Of a stretch of 64,000 bases of DNA, positions 18,288 to 27,112 are shown piece by piece (positions within the stretch are counted from its first letter, which is position 1; each line of letters begins with the position of its first letter). A program made the translations under genes and the position numbers. The notes under the pieces were generated by a model. The model saw only the letters and a list, made by a program, of their open reading frames with translations. It did not search any database and was not told the origin of the DNA. Location of the stretch: contig JAJFBE010000001.1 of assembly GCA_020697255.1 (NCBI GenBank), forward strand, positions 310,001 through 374,000. Reading direction: 5' to 3'. The DNA comes from Burkholderiales bacterium. Its GTDB lineage: Bacteria; Pseudomonadota; Gammaproteobacteria; Burkholderiales; UBA11063.

Positions 18288-18720
18288 ATGCCAACAGTAT
18301 TTGCAAATGGTATCAACATTCATTACGAAGAATATGGTGAAAAGGATAAACCCGTATTAGTTAAGCTGCCTTACCGTGGATTTTTTCAAAGTCCTTTCTA
18401 ACACCTGAAAGAACCAGGGAGATGATCACTGCTGCAAAAACTAATCCAGCTCTCCAACCTGTACATGCTTTAAAAGCTCAAATAAATGCTTGTCTCACCC
18501 ACGATTCTTTAGCTTCTCTGCCACGTATTACAGCTCATACCCTAGTTATTACAGGAGCTGAAGACTTAGTTATGACGCCGCAAATCTCAGAAGAACTAAA
18601 AAATAAGATTAGTAATGCTGAACTGGTAGTGATCGAGATACCGCGCATATGATTCAAATAGAGCAACCACTAGAGTTATCTCAAACAATAAATAACTTCG
18701 TATCACAATATGCTTACTAA
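18288..18720 (+). pseudogene. alpha/beta hydrolase relic with deletion and frameshift
   Basis: The start at 18288 reads MPTVFANGINIHYEEYGEKD, the usual opening of an alpha/beta hydrolase (enol-lactonase type), but the frame breaks after about 37 codons and the nucleophile-elbow region is missing. The C-terminal part resumes at about 18422 (LASLPRITAHTLVITGAEDL) with the catalytic Asp, then shifts by one base near 18645; the other frame continues AHMIQIEQPLELSQTINNF (catalytic His) to TAA at 18720. A dead gene. Confidence 0.85.
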
Positions 18721-18780
18721 CTCATTACCTAGTCTAGAAGTTGTACTTGTTACTACAAGTTTATAAAGTATAGCTATACC

Positions 18781-18882
18781 TTATATCAATAAACCACCAA
18801 AATTTGTAATTACTATTCTATCATCAAAGATTTCTACTATAATATTTGAACCTTCTTTGAAATAATACTTGTGGCAGAAAGC
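18781..18882 (-). pseudogene. fragment of an AlbA/HATPase-type (RecG-like) protein
   Basis: The minus strand reads AFCHKYYFKEGSNIIVEIF, DDRIVITNFGG, then a stop. This matches the conserved HRDY...GSxIxVEIFDDRIEITNPGG block of the HATPase_c_4 domain found in AlbA_2/Schlafen-like proteins. An in-frame TGA precedes it, and the rest of the gene is gone. An intact member of the family is at 57532. Confidence 0.65.
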
Positions 18883-18906
18883 TCATATATTTCCTAATCT
18901 ATAATA

Positions 18907-19209
18907 TCACTCTAAATATGGCATAGCATCCAAGTATGGTATTACTTGCAGGGAGGCATATACCCCGGCTAAATAATAAGCATCATTTTTATACCATGCT
19001 TCTGCCTGTTGTTGGTTTTCAAAATCAACTATTAACATGCTTCCCTGTTCTGGTGAAGCTTCATCCTCAGATTTTAGTAAAGGTCCGGCAGCTAATAATT
19101 TACCAGCTTGTTTTAATTTTTTCAAATTAGAAATATGGGCCTCAAGATGCTGCTCACGCTTTGGGGTTGAATGCGGTCCATCAAAAGCAATAATACAAAA
19201 TAAACTCAT
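18907..19209 (-). CDS. YCII-related protein
   Basis: A 100-residue ferredoxin-like-fold protein with the YciI pattern: short N-terminal strand FCIIAFDG, HLEAHISNLKKLKQAGKLLAAGPL (conserved His/Asp surface and GP), a middle GSMLIVDFENQQQAEAW and the C-terminal VIPYLD. YciI proteins are small cytosolic enzymes or cofactor-like proteins, mostly uncharacterised. A good AGGAGA site precedes the ATG. A second, shorter YCII gene is at 30600. Confidence 0.85.
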   Translation of the reverse strand: MSLFCIIAFDGPHSTPKREQHLEAHISNLKKLKQAGKLLAAGPLLKSEDEASPEQGSMLIVDFENQQQAEAWYKNDAYYLAGVYASLQVIPYLDAMPYLE

Positions 19210-19293
19210 AAAAATCTCCTATAACTTGCGTAAATATTTCATAAAGGTTCTGATTAATTTATCCAATCTTTTACAATTTGACGAATTGCTGTG

Positions 19294-20139
19294 TTAAATT
19301 TTGTTTATAATCTCTTTTTCCAATAATTCCAATTTATTGGCAAGCTGCATATTTTCCAATGCTAATGTAGCATCCTGATATCGATTAATACAATAAACAT
19401 ATAAAGGCAAAAGAGCTATACGTAATTTTTCTGGATTTATTGGTGCAACTGAGTTTGCCGGAGTATTGCGAAGATCATAAGCACTATTAATAATTTCTTT
19501 TGCTTCCGGAATTAGGGTTGCTATCATTTTATTAAAATGCTCTACAGAATCTTTATTAGTTCCTATTATACCAGGATGGTCTAACGTAAAGAGCAGTCTT
19601 ACAGGAAATAAAACAAATTTTGTGAAATAACGAGCACCTTTTGCAATAATTTTTTCTGGACAAAGCTTTAATTCATTGAATTTTTCCACTGGCAGCATAA
19701 AAGAAATAATAAACTCTGCGCTAGCTAAAACAACCTCCTTTTGTGTTGGAATTGGTAACTCGGAACGAAAATCCGTACCTGTGAGCAAAATCCCATGGCG
19801 TATAAAATCCAGGCGATCTAATGGTGGAAAGCGCCCAATTCCATTTTTAAATGTATCTTCATTATAGCTAGACCAAAATACAGATAGCCTATCTGCATAC
19901 TCCAAATCTACTGCTTTTATTTCATTTATTAGTTTTTGTATTACTGTATAGTCAGAATCTCTCACTTCATCTAGCATTAACGCTACATCAACATCACTAC
20001 AAAGAGAAAAATCGCCATGACTTCCAAGACTACCAATTTTAAAAATAGCAATAACCCTATCTTTAAATTTATATATACAGCGTTCAGTAAACAATTTTAA
20101 TAATGGTTCTGCTTGCACCGCTAAAGTTGTCGAAATCAT
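19294..20139 (-). CDS. nucleotidyltransferase-fold protein
   Basis: A 281-residue protein with the polymerase-beta-like signature GSLGSHGDFSLCSDVDVALML near residues 36-56: GS followed by DxD for metal binding. The remainder is helical and ends in a possible coiled coil (LALENMQLANKLELLEKEI). Resembles aminoglycoside-type or minimal nucleotidyltransferases; the acceptor is unknown. AAGG precedes the ATG, and the gene has the shared operator/promoter motif at 20179-20221. Confidence 0.75.
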   Translation of the reverse strand: MISTTLAVQAEPLLKLFTERCIYKFKDRVIAIFKIGSLGSHGDFSLCSDVDVALMLDEVRDSDYTVIQKLINEIKAVDLEYADRLSVFWSSYNEDTFKNGIGRFPPLDRLDFIRHGILLTGTDFRSELPIPTQKEVVLASAEFIISFMLPVEKFNELKLCPEKIIAKGARYFTKFVLFPVRLLFTLDHPGIIGTNKDSVEHFNKMIATLIPEAKEIINSAYDLRNTPANSVAPINPEKLRIALLPLYVYCINRYQDATLALENMQLANKLELLEKEIINKI

Positions 20140-20178
20140 ATTAATTTACCTTACTGTTAATCTTAAAACTAAATATAA

Positions 20179-20229
20179 ATTATAGCTTACCTAATATCAG
20201 TTAACTACCCGTATTGGATATGGATATTA
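20179..20229 (-). promoter_or_regulatory. shared promoter/operator motif, copy a
   Basis: Minus-strand TATAAT at 20184-20179, TAGTTA-type -35 exactly 17 nt upstream (20207-20202) and an imperfect palindrome ending in CCCGTAT / ATATGGATA upstream. Drives the nucleotidyltransferase gene. Same arrangement at 21899, 30952 and 34189. Confidence 0.6.
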
Positions 20230-20435
20230 GAATAAATACTTATGATGCTCCTGATTATCAAAGTCCCATTCAATATCTTTAAAGTTTTCATCTGATGTCC
20301 GTAGTAATACTTTTTGTATGAATTTTGCTACTTCTAATGTTAAATGAAGTTTTTTCTGGGTTAAAAAACTATTAAATATAGGGGCAGATTTAAAATCCTT
20401 TTCACTTCGTAAAGCTTCTTAATTTTGTACAACAT
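20227..20435 (-). pseudogene. short gene relic, unassigned
   Basis: A frame ending with TAA at 20227 reads EALRSEKDFKSAPIFNSF, LTQKKLHLTLEVAKFIQKVL and ends DFDNQEHHKYLF. It has protein-like composition but a stop codon immediately before it; an ATG at 20435 (MLYKI) joins it only through a one-base shift. No family is recognised. Confidence 0.35.
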
Positions 20436-20452
20436 GATTATTTCCTATGTTA

Positions 20453-21852
20453 TTACAGAGACACTACTTCAGGGACACCAAATATCTCCTGAGCTTTTTT
20501 TGCAACAGCAAGGACCACATGATCTTCCCATGGCTTGGCAATAATCTGGATTCCAATGGGTAGGCCATCTTCTGCAAATCCACAGTTTATTGAAGCAGCA
20601 GGTGATCCAGTTAAATTTGACATCATTACATATGTATAGTCATTTAAATTATCATGAGTTGTACCATGAGACCTCGCCGGCGTTGCCGTTACAGGACAAA
20701 GCAGAATATCAGCATTTTCCATTAATTTTAAGAAGGCTTGTTTATATTCATACATTTGCGCTATCCGTCGGCGTAATTCGGGATTATCAAAAGAAGAAGC
20801 TTTAACGTTTTCTAAATGTCTCTCAAATAGTGGAGAAAACTTTGGGCTATCGACTTTTGCCAAAGATTGAAATAATAGCTGGCCCCCATCTCCTCCAAGA
20901 AAACAAGTATCCCAAACTAAACGATATGTTTCTTTAAAAATTTCAGGAGGAGACACAAAAGTAATGCTGGCAACATGAGGTTTCAAATTCTCTATAGCCG
21001 AACTTATATTTGTTAAAGTATCCCGATCAGGTGTTATTACCCCATTATCCAAGAAATAAATAACACGTAACTTGGATACATCAACGCTACTTGATTCCTT
21101 TAAGGGGACTGGAGCACTGAACGGGTCACCGCAATCAGCACCTATAATAACCGAAAGTAATAGTTCAAGATCTTCTACCCTTCTCGCCATCGGCCCAAAT
21201 GTTAATAAAGCGGTATGCAAACCGCCAGCATCATTAGGCACATTTCCTGTTGTAGGTATCAACCCTTTTGTAGGTTTTAAACCGGCTATTCCGCAATAAT
21301 GTGCAGGCTCGCGTATACTACACCAGCATCTGAACCTAGCCCAAGGCAAGAGCCTCCAGCTGCAATTAAAGCAGCTTCACCTCCGCTGCTCCCACCAGGT
21401 ACCCTTGTTAAGTCATAAGGATTATTAGTGGTTCCATTTAGTAAATTGCTGGTTTCAAACGCCGCACAAAATTCAGGAGCATTAGTTATCCCAAGAATAA
21501 TAGCTCCTTCATCAAGGATTCTCTTAACAGCTACAGCGGCTTTATCCGTTGGAGAGACAGAAAATAAGTGTGTACAGCCTTTAGCCCCTTTAAAACCCGG
21601 AGCATAAAACGCATCTTTTAAGGAAATAGGGATCCCATGAAGCTTGCCTAATGGCTTACCATCTTCAATATCTTGGTCTTTTTTTCTTGCTTCAGCCAAA
21701 ATCCGTTCCGGTTCAAACTGATGAATTGCATTTATACTGGGATTAATTTCTTTTATTCTGCCTATAAAAGAGTTTGCTACTTCAACACAAGTTACTTCTC
21801 GTGCTTTAATTTTCTTTATGATCTCTGTTGCTGATAATTTATATAAAAACAT
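20453..21852 (-). pseudogene. amidase-signature family gene, broken by a frameshift
   Basis: The N-terminal part (ATG 21852) has the catalytic Lys79 in SLKDAF and the cis-Ser in VPGGSSGGEA (residues 151-160); the C-terminal part continues SIREPAHYCGIAGLKPT through to VVLAVAKKAQEIFGVPEVVS. The two meet near 21316-21325 in different frames: restoring one missing base (plus-strand ACTACACC instead of ACTACCACC) recreates the family motif GSDAGGSIREPA, which contains the nucleophile Ser. So a single-base deletion breaks the active site; the rest appears intact, implying recent loss or a sequencing error. Confidence 0.88.
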
Positions 21853-21898
21853 AGTTTTTTCACTTTATATTGATAAATTTTATTGAAGCTAAGTGTAG

Positions 21899-21948
21899 AT
21901 TACAGCTTAATTTATATCCAATCGGCTATCCGTATTAAATACTGATAA
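21899..21948 (-). promoter_or_regulatory. shared promoter/operator motif, copy b
   Basis: Upstream of the amidase pseudogene: minus-strand TGTAAT (21904-21899), spacer 18, then TAGCCG and a near-palindrome TATCCGTAT / ATACTGATA (21927-21945). Confidence 0.5.
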
Positions 21949-22003
21949 AATAAAAGAAATTTATATATTCCATATATTTTTTTCTATAAATTCTAATAAT
22001 ATA

Positions 22004-22399
22004 TTAAGGCAATGCCTCTTCATATAATTCTAAAGGCAAATTATCTGGATCACGAAAAAAAGTATAACGTTTGCCTGTATATTCGTCAATTCTTAGCGAC
22101 TCACACACAATGTCATTTTCTCTTAAATGATCTATTACAAAATCTATATTGTTTACCCTAAATGCAAGATGTCTTAGCCCGCAAGCCTCAGGGTTAGAAG
22201 GTCTAGAAGGTGGTGAATCAAATGAAAATAATTCGATTTGTGTATATCTATCCACCTCTAAATCCAATTTATATGAATTTCTGTGCTCCCTATAAGATTC
22301 TCTAATTACCTTAAATCCAAGCACTTCTGTATAAAAGCGCTTAGATACTCCATAATCAGAGCATATAATTGCAATATGGTGTATACCAAAAAATAACAT
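22004..22399 (-). CDS. VOC family protein (glyoxalase I-like)
   Basis: A 131-residue protein with two betaalphabetabetabeta modules. Visible: GIHHIAIICSDYGVSKRFYT (metal His), VLGFKVI, QIELFSFDSPP, GLRHLAFRVNNID (second His) and YTFFRDPDNLPLELYE with the metal Glu. The pattern fits the GloA2/SMU1112c-like subgroup of lactoylglutathione-lyase relatives. ATG 22399 is preferred because GGAG lies 7 nt upstream; the open frame extends 30 nt further. Role in methylglyoxal or fosfomycin-type detoxification is only inferred from the family. Confidence 0.85.
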   Translation of the reverse strand: MLFFGIHHIAIICSDYGVSKRFYTEVLGFKVIRESYREHRNSYKLDLEVDRYTQIELFSFDSPPSRPSNPEACGLRHLAFRVNNIDFVIDHLRENDIVCESLRIDEYTGKRYTFFRDPDNLPLELYEEALP

Positions 22400-22485
22400 G
22401 CATATTCTCCATGTATTATATATCTTCAATTATTATATAGCTAAAAATAAATTAACAACTAGCCTTCTATATGTAACTTAAATAG

Positions 22486-22785
22486 TATATTCTCAGATCT
22501 AAGTATATTTGCACCTACCATAATCAAGTTTATGGAGACTTAAAAATATCAAGGCATGGAAATCACTTAATACTTCCTATTGGTCAGATTGTAGCCATGC
22601 GGGAATTAAGCTATTGTAAAGACAATACACTAAAGGCATATTGGCCAAACCCATACAAAATGAAATTTCAAATGTTGACAGATGGACAAAATCTGGTTCA
22701 GTTTACAGCTAAATCAAATAGGATTATAGAAATGACAATTCCTTTTCTAAATGACGATAGAAGTGGTTCTTTTATTAAGCAGTAA
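22486..22785 (+). pseudogene. C-terminal fragment of a beta-lactamase-family serine hydrolase
   Basis: An open frame without start reads YHNQVYGDLKISRHGNHLIL, then LKAYWPNPYKMKFQMLTDGQ and NLVQFTAKSNRIIEMTIPF to a stop at 22785. The pattern Y..YGDLxI..xGxxLxL...F.. resembles the DUF3471-like beta-barrel found at the C-terminus of class C beta-lactamase-related hydrolases. The catalytic domain is absent, so this is a remnant; an internal ATG at 22597 is unlikely to be a true start. Confidence 0.45.
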
Positions 22786-22802
22786 ATTTTTAGATATGCT
22801 TT

Positions 22803-23489
22803 TCATGAACCAAAGTTAAAATAGCCAGCAAACTTGCTATTAACCAAATTAACTGATTGTCCTGTTTCAATTGCTAATGCATTTTGAACTGCCTGATTGT
22901 CTTCCATCAACTTTAAAAATTCCATTATATTTGGAAATTTGTTTAAATCAATAACTGGAGTACTTCCTTTATATCCCCTACCCCAACGTAATAGCCCATA
23001 GGCTTGAGCATCAACAATTGTAGGCTTATTCTCTATAAGGTATCCACTAGTACAAAATGATCTATTTATATATTCTAGTACTGCAAGTAATTTTTGAGTT
23101 GCTAATTTTTTAAATTCTGTAGCACAATCACCCCCTATAAATTTATCTGGAAATAAAGCTTGACCAAAAGCAGGATGTAATGTCGAAGATAGATATGATA
23201 ACCATTGATAAACTCTTGCTCTACTTTGTGTACCAACATTTGGGCACATATCATTTTGTTGAAATTTATCAGCAAGATATAACAAAATTGCTAAATTCTC
23301 ACCAATAACATTTTGACCATCTTTCAAAGCCCCAACTTTTCCTGTTGGGTTTATTTTACGGAATGCTTCGCTGGAACGTATTTCGGCAGTGGTAATTCCT
23401 ACTTTATATGCTTCTTTTGTCCATTCTAATGCAACCTGTGATCCAAATGAACAAGCTCCTGGTATAATAAATAAAACTAGTGTTTCCAC
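22803..23489 (-). CDS. glutathione S-transferase family protein
   Basis: A 228-residue GST resembling bacterial beta-class enzymes: IPGACSFGSQVALEW at the N-terminus (catalytic Cys/Ser region), NPTGKVGALKD with the cis-Pro region altered to KVGAL, ENLAILLYLADKF, and C-terminal KPTIVDAQAYGLLRW. The start codon is GTG with a strong AAGGAG 8 nt upstream. The substrate is unknown. It is convergent with the hydrolase relic and divergent from the methyltransferase at 23657. Confidence 0.85.
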   Translation of the reverse strand: METLVLFIIPGACSFGSQVALEWTKEAYKVGITTAEIRSSEAFRKINPTGKVGALKDGQNVIGENLAILLYLADKFQQNDMCPNVGTQSRARVYQWLSYLSSTLHPAFGQALFPDKFIGGDCATEFKKLATQKLLAVLEYINRSFCTSGYLIENKPTIVDAQAYGLLRWGRGYKGSTPVIDLNKFPNIMEFLKLMEDNQAVQNALAIETGQSVNLVNSKFAGYFNFGS

Positions 23490-23656
23490 CCCCCACTCCT
23501 TATAGGTTTTATTAATATTGCTATCTATAGCTACATTATACTATAAATGTAATAAAAGCACCATAAATAGCTCATAGAAGAGCACCCCTATAAAACTGTA
23601 TAACATAAAAGGTTACTTATGTTATTATTATATACCTTTAACAACAGGATAATTCA

Positions 23657-24400
23657 ATGGCATTTGGTGAATCTGCACAAATTTATAATTCAGCCAGAAA
23701 AGATTATTTGGATGAAATCATTAATAATATTGTTCAATATATTCTTGAAAATAGAACATATAATATTACACTACTGGACTTAGGATGTGGAACCGGTATT
23801 GCAACCAGACAATTGGCAAAAGCTCTTAAACAAGCAACGATTTTCGGCTGTGATATTGATCCAGATATGATAAAGGAAGCTCAAAAAATTAGTAATGACA
23901 TTAGCTACTATATTATGTCAACTAATAAATTAAATATTGATTCTTTAAGCATAACCGCGATTACTGCTTTTGGGAGCTTTCATTGGTTTTGTGATACTGA
24001 ATCTGTTAAAGAAATAAAAAGGGTTTTACAATATGGCGGTGCTTTATTCATTGTTAATAAGGACAACGATAAATTTAAACAAGAAATTTATCCAATTATA
24101 CATAAATATTGCCCTCCGGATACAATTTATAGTAAAGAATATTACAAGCCTAAATTAATATTACAAAAGAATGGCTTTGTTGAAATTAGAGAACATAAAT
24201 ATGAATCAGAAGAAATTTACAATAACATTGATGAGTTGATAGATTTTATTAAATCACTAAATTTTTGGAATTATATTTTACAAAATAATAAAAATGATTT
24301 ATTAATAGAGTTAAAAAAATCCTTAGAAGACAAATTTAAAAATGGTATAAGCTACATCAGAAAAGTTGATATAACTTTAATATGGGGGAAAAAGATTTAG
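23657..24400 (+). CDS. class I SAM-dependent methyltransferase
   Basis: A 247-residue soluble protein with motif I LLDLGCGTGIATRQLA, acidic motif GCDIDPDMIKEA and AFGSFHWFCDTESVKEIKRVL (motif IV-V region typical of ubiquinone/trans-aconitate-type methyltransferases). The C-terminal half is lysine- and asparagine-rich. ACAGGATAATTCA precedes the ATG. The substrate cannot be inferred. Confidence 0.85.
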   Translation: MAFGESAQIYNSARKDYLDEIINNIVQYILENRTYNITLLDLGCGTGIATRQLAKALKQATIFGCDIDPDMIKEAQKISNDISYYIMSTNKLNIDSLSITAITAFGSFHWFCDTESVKEIKRVLQYGGALFIVNKDNDKFKQEIYPIIHKYCPPDTIYSKEYYKPKLILQKNGFVEIREHKYESEEIYNNIDELIDFIKSLNFWNYILQNNKNDLLIELKKSLEDKFKNGISYIRKVDITLIWGKKI

Positions 24401-24491
24401 TAAGCCTAAAGCAAAAAATTTACCTTCATTTAAAAATATCATTGTAAAATATATATGAATATCCTAGAGTTAGTTTTAAGGGATAATAAAA

Positions 24492-25436
24492 TTGCAAAAA
24501 CTTACCAATAAATTTAAAAACCTGCCGGTTGCAATGTCGGGATTAGCATTAGGAGCTTCCGGACTTGGCAACTTACTTGCTTCGGAAATCCACCCAAGTC
24601 TACGGCATATTTTTACAGCTATTGCTATTATTATCCTAATTATGATTTCAATCAAAAAGTTAGCTCATTTCCAGACATTAAAAAGCGAGATTGCCAACCC
24701 GGTCGCGGGAAGTTTTGTTCCGGCATTTGATATGTCATTAATGGTATTAGCCAGTATAACTGCAGAGAAATATTTATTACTTGGCCAGATTCTATGGTAT
24801 ATTGCAATCTTCTTACATATTATATTTGCAATTAGCTTTTTCTATAATCGTTTCAAAAGCTTTGAATTTAACCAAATATTACCTAGCTGGTACATCCCCC
24901 TTGTGGGGATAGTAACTGCCTGCGTTACTAGCGCTCCTATGCATGCAACACAATTAGCTCAAATTATTTTTTATACCGGGTTTAGTTTTTATTGCCTTAT
25001 GCTGCCAATAATGATGTATCGCCTCATTTTTGGTGAACGAATTCATGATGCACAATTACCTTCTTTTGCTATAATGGGCGCTCCAGCCAGTTTATGCCTA
25101 GCTGGTTATTTAACTGCATTCCCAAATCCTTCCCTTCAAATTATATGAATGCTGCTTCCCATCAGCCTGATGATGACAGGACTGGTTTATTTATCTATCG
25201 TTCGGATAAACCCACGTCGCATTAAATTCATACCAATTTATGCTTCATTCACTTTCCCTTTAGCAATAGGGGCTACAGCTATTAATAAGTATGCACATTT
25301 TATGGGAGAATCCACTGAAATTGGAAAAATCTGGTATGCCATTGGAATGGTTGAAATGTTTGATGCTTGTATCATAATATTGTGGGTAATTATAAGAATG
25401 GCTCATTTTGTTTATAGTAACGTGTTTAAAGCATAA
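24492..25436 (+). pseudogene. TDT/TehA-family transporter interrupted by an in-frame TGA
   Basis: Starts with TTG at 24492 (AGGGATAATAAAA upstream) and reads LPVAMSGLALGASGLGNLL, typical of the tellurite-resistance/dicarboxylate TDT family of ten-helix membrane proteins. After 218 codons a TGA (25146-25148) interrupts the frame; the same frame continues at once as MLLPISLMMTGLVYLSI through YASFTFPLAIGATAINKYAHF to a stop at 25436. A single TGG to TGA change would explain it. Either a pseudogene or, less likely, two half-proteins, since an ATG follows directly after the stop. Confidence 0.8.
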
Positions 25437-25510
25437 TAATTTTGGTATCTAGGCTATTGTGCTATATTGTGGCATATAGCCTGGCAGGTATAGCTGATTA
25501 AGAAACTTAA

Positions 25511-25530
25511 TGTCATCCCCGGCTAGATTC
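25511..25530. repeat. half copy of the GGRATGACA repeat
   Basis: TGTCATCCCCGGCTAGATTC, one arm of the repeat family in inverse orientation, in the gap after the TDT gene. Confidence 0.5.
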
Positions 25531-25547
25531 AAAAATGTATCAATTAG

Positions 25548-26225
25548 TTACAATGCAGAGGCAAGCTTTAATGGAAGTGCTACTGGATCAATAACGATTA
25601 TCGGTTGTTTAAATTTTTTTCGTAATTCTTTCTCTAATAATTTTGCATAACCAAAGAAAAAACCACACCCTAAAGTAAAAGTATCAACTTTATTATTTGC
25701 TATCTCAAAACTTGCTATATCAATTAAACGCGGTAACACCCGTGGATCATTTTTTAATTGCGCAGCAGACAATCCTATTTCATTACTTACAGGGATAAAT
25801 TTATTATTCAAGCCCTCTTTGTCAATTATCGGTAGAATAGATTCGTTAAAACTCAATAAGCCTATAATTACTGTAAAATAGTTACGGCAAAGCATACTTG
25901 CCATATGTATGCACGAACTGGCCAGACTTATTACAGGTATAGATACAAGTTTACGCGCTTCTTCAACTCCCACATCGGCAAAAGCGTGGACAACCGCGGC
26001 AGAAACACCATCCTTTTCAACTTCACAAATTTTTTTAATAACCAGGGACCTGGCTTCTGCACCTTCAGCTGCAGTGTTATATTCCTTACGCGTTTTATCA
26101 ATATGATAAACCTTAAAATAACATTCACTGGTTTGATATGTAACAAAATCATCCTGGTTTATCATATCCGGATCATTAATTACTATAACAGCAACCGTTT
26201 TAGCTGCATTATTATTTGTTTTCAT
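25548..26225 (-). CDS. Asp/Glu/hydantoin racemase superfamily protein
   Basis: A 225-residue protein of the Asp/Glu racemase fold: VAVIVINDPDMI at the N-terminus, AAVVHAFADVGVEEARKLVS then IPVISLASSCIHMAS, and the second catalytic-Cys region FTLGCGFFFGYAKLL, ending QPIIVIDPVALPLKLA. In hydantoin racemases the first region has a Cys (ACFGDPG); here it is Ala (HAFADVG), so the usual two-Cys mechanism is not complete. Function uncertain. AGGGGA precedes the ATG. Confidence 0.75.
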   Translation of the reverse strand: MKTNNNAAKTVAVIVINDPDMINQDDFVTYQTSECYFKVYHIDKTRKEYNTAAEGAEARSLVIKKICEVEKDGVSAAVVHAFADVGVEEARKLVSIPVISLASSCIHMASMLCRNYFTVIIGLLSFNESILPIIDKEGLNNKFIPVSNEIGLSAAQLKNDPRVLPRLIDIASFEIANNKVDTFTLGCGFFFGYAKLLEKELRKKFKQPIIVIDPVALPLKLASAL

Positions 26226-26440
26226 AGTTAAAATCCCCTATAAAGAACAAATTATAGCAGCTAACTTTATTTATCAGTTAGTTAATCTCTTAATATTGGA
26301 GTTTTCAAGTCCAAATGTTATCATAAATTATAAGATAGTGAATTGTCAAATACAACTAGGTAGTTCATGTGGGGAAAATTAGACCGGGCTATTGGGGATT
26401 TTTAAATCTGGCTTGACAATTATATTAAACTGTTAAAAAT

Positions 26441-27112
26441 TTAAAGCAAATCAATTTGAGCTATATTTAAAATACGTTTTTGCACTTTCTCTATATTCTG
26501 GGTGTCAATAGAATCAGGGTTACAGAGACCTATAACATCATTTAAAAATCTAGGATTCTGGCAGAATACTTTAAATTGGTTAATGATAAACTCTTTAACT
26601 TCTTTTTCGGTAGTTAATATTTCATCAACGATACTTGGGCGGCATTCAATTACACTGATAATATCTTCCATATCGTGGCTAGCCATAAAATCGTTATTTC
26701 CGCGATTATTAAAAGCTTCTAGCTTGGTAGCAATAAAATACACTGGGGATATTACATTTACCATTACACCATTTCCAGCAGAATTAGTAATTGGGTGTTT
26801 AAATGCTGGTGCATACCAGGTATTAGTAACACCAATTATATTAGCAGTAGGCATTACATCAATTAAACAATCGTCCTTACACCATCTACAAATTGGAGCA
26901 CCATCTTCACTAACCTCTTTAAAACCTAATTGTTTTAATTTATCTGTAAATTTATAATAATCAACCAATGCCTCTACATCAATTACACAGTCAACATCTT
27001 TTGTTGCCCGAAAGTAATTATCATTTGATGTAAATAATAGTGGAACAATAGAACCTCCAACAAACAGCATATCATTGGCAATACCACCAAGATTTTCAAT
27101 TGCTACATCAAT
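26441..27112 (-). CDS. nucleotidyltransferase toxin of an AbiE-like pair
   Basis: A nucleotidyltransferase of the AbiEii/minimal-NTase type: MLFVGGSIVPLLF, RATKDVDCVID (metal DxD), later KLEAFNNRGNND and ASHDMEDIISVIE. The first ATG is at 27070, but the frame is open upstream with conserved-looking IDVAIENLGGIAND, which ends at an ATT codon (27112) overlapping the antitoxin stop. A rare ATT start would give 223 residues and tight coupling; from ATG it is 209. Type IV toxin-antitoxin by family and by pairing with the HTH gene; activity is unproven. Confidence 0.72.
   Translation of the reverse strand: MDVAIENLGGIANDMLFVGGSIVPLLFTSNDNYFRATKDVDCVIDVEALVDYYKFTDKLKQLGFKEVSEDGAPICRWCKDDCLIDVMPTANIIGVTNTWYAPAFKHPITNSAGNGVMVNVISPVYFIATKLEAFNNRGNNDFMASHDMEDIISVIECRPSIVDEILTTEKEVKEFIINQFKVFCQNPRFLNDVIGLCNPDSIDTQNIEKVQKRILNIAQIDLL

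Noticed and set aside
22597-22785. A small gene of 62 residues starting at the ATG
   Set aside because: The frame is open far upstream, there is no ribosome site, and the translation looks like a domain fragment.
25146-25148. TGA recoded as Trp or selenocysteine
   Set aside because: TGA ends aroC and other genes, there is no sign of a recoding hairpin, and the transporter needs no selenocysteine.
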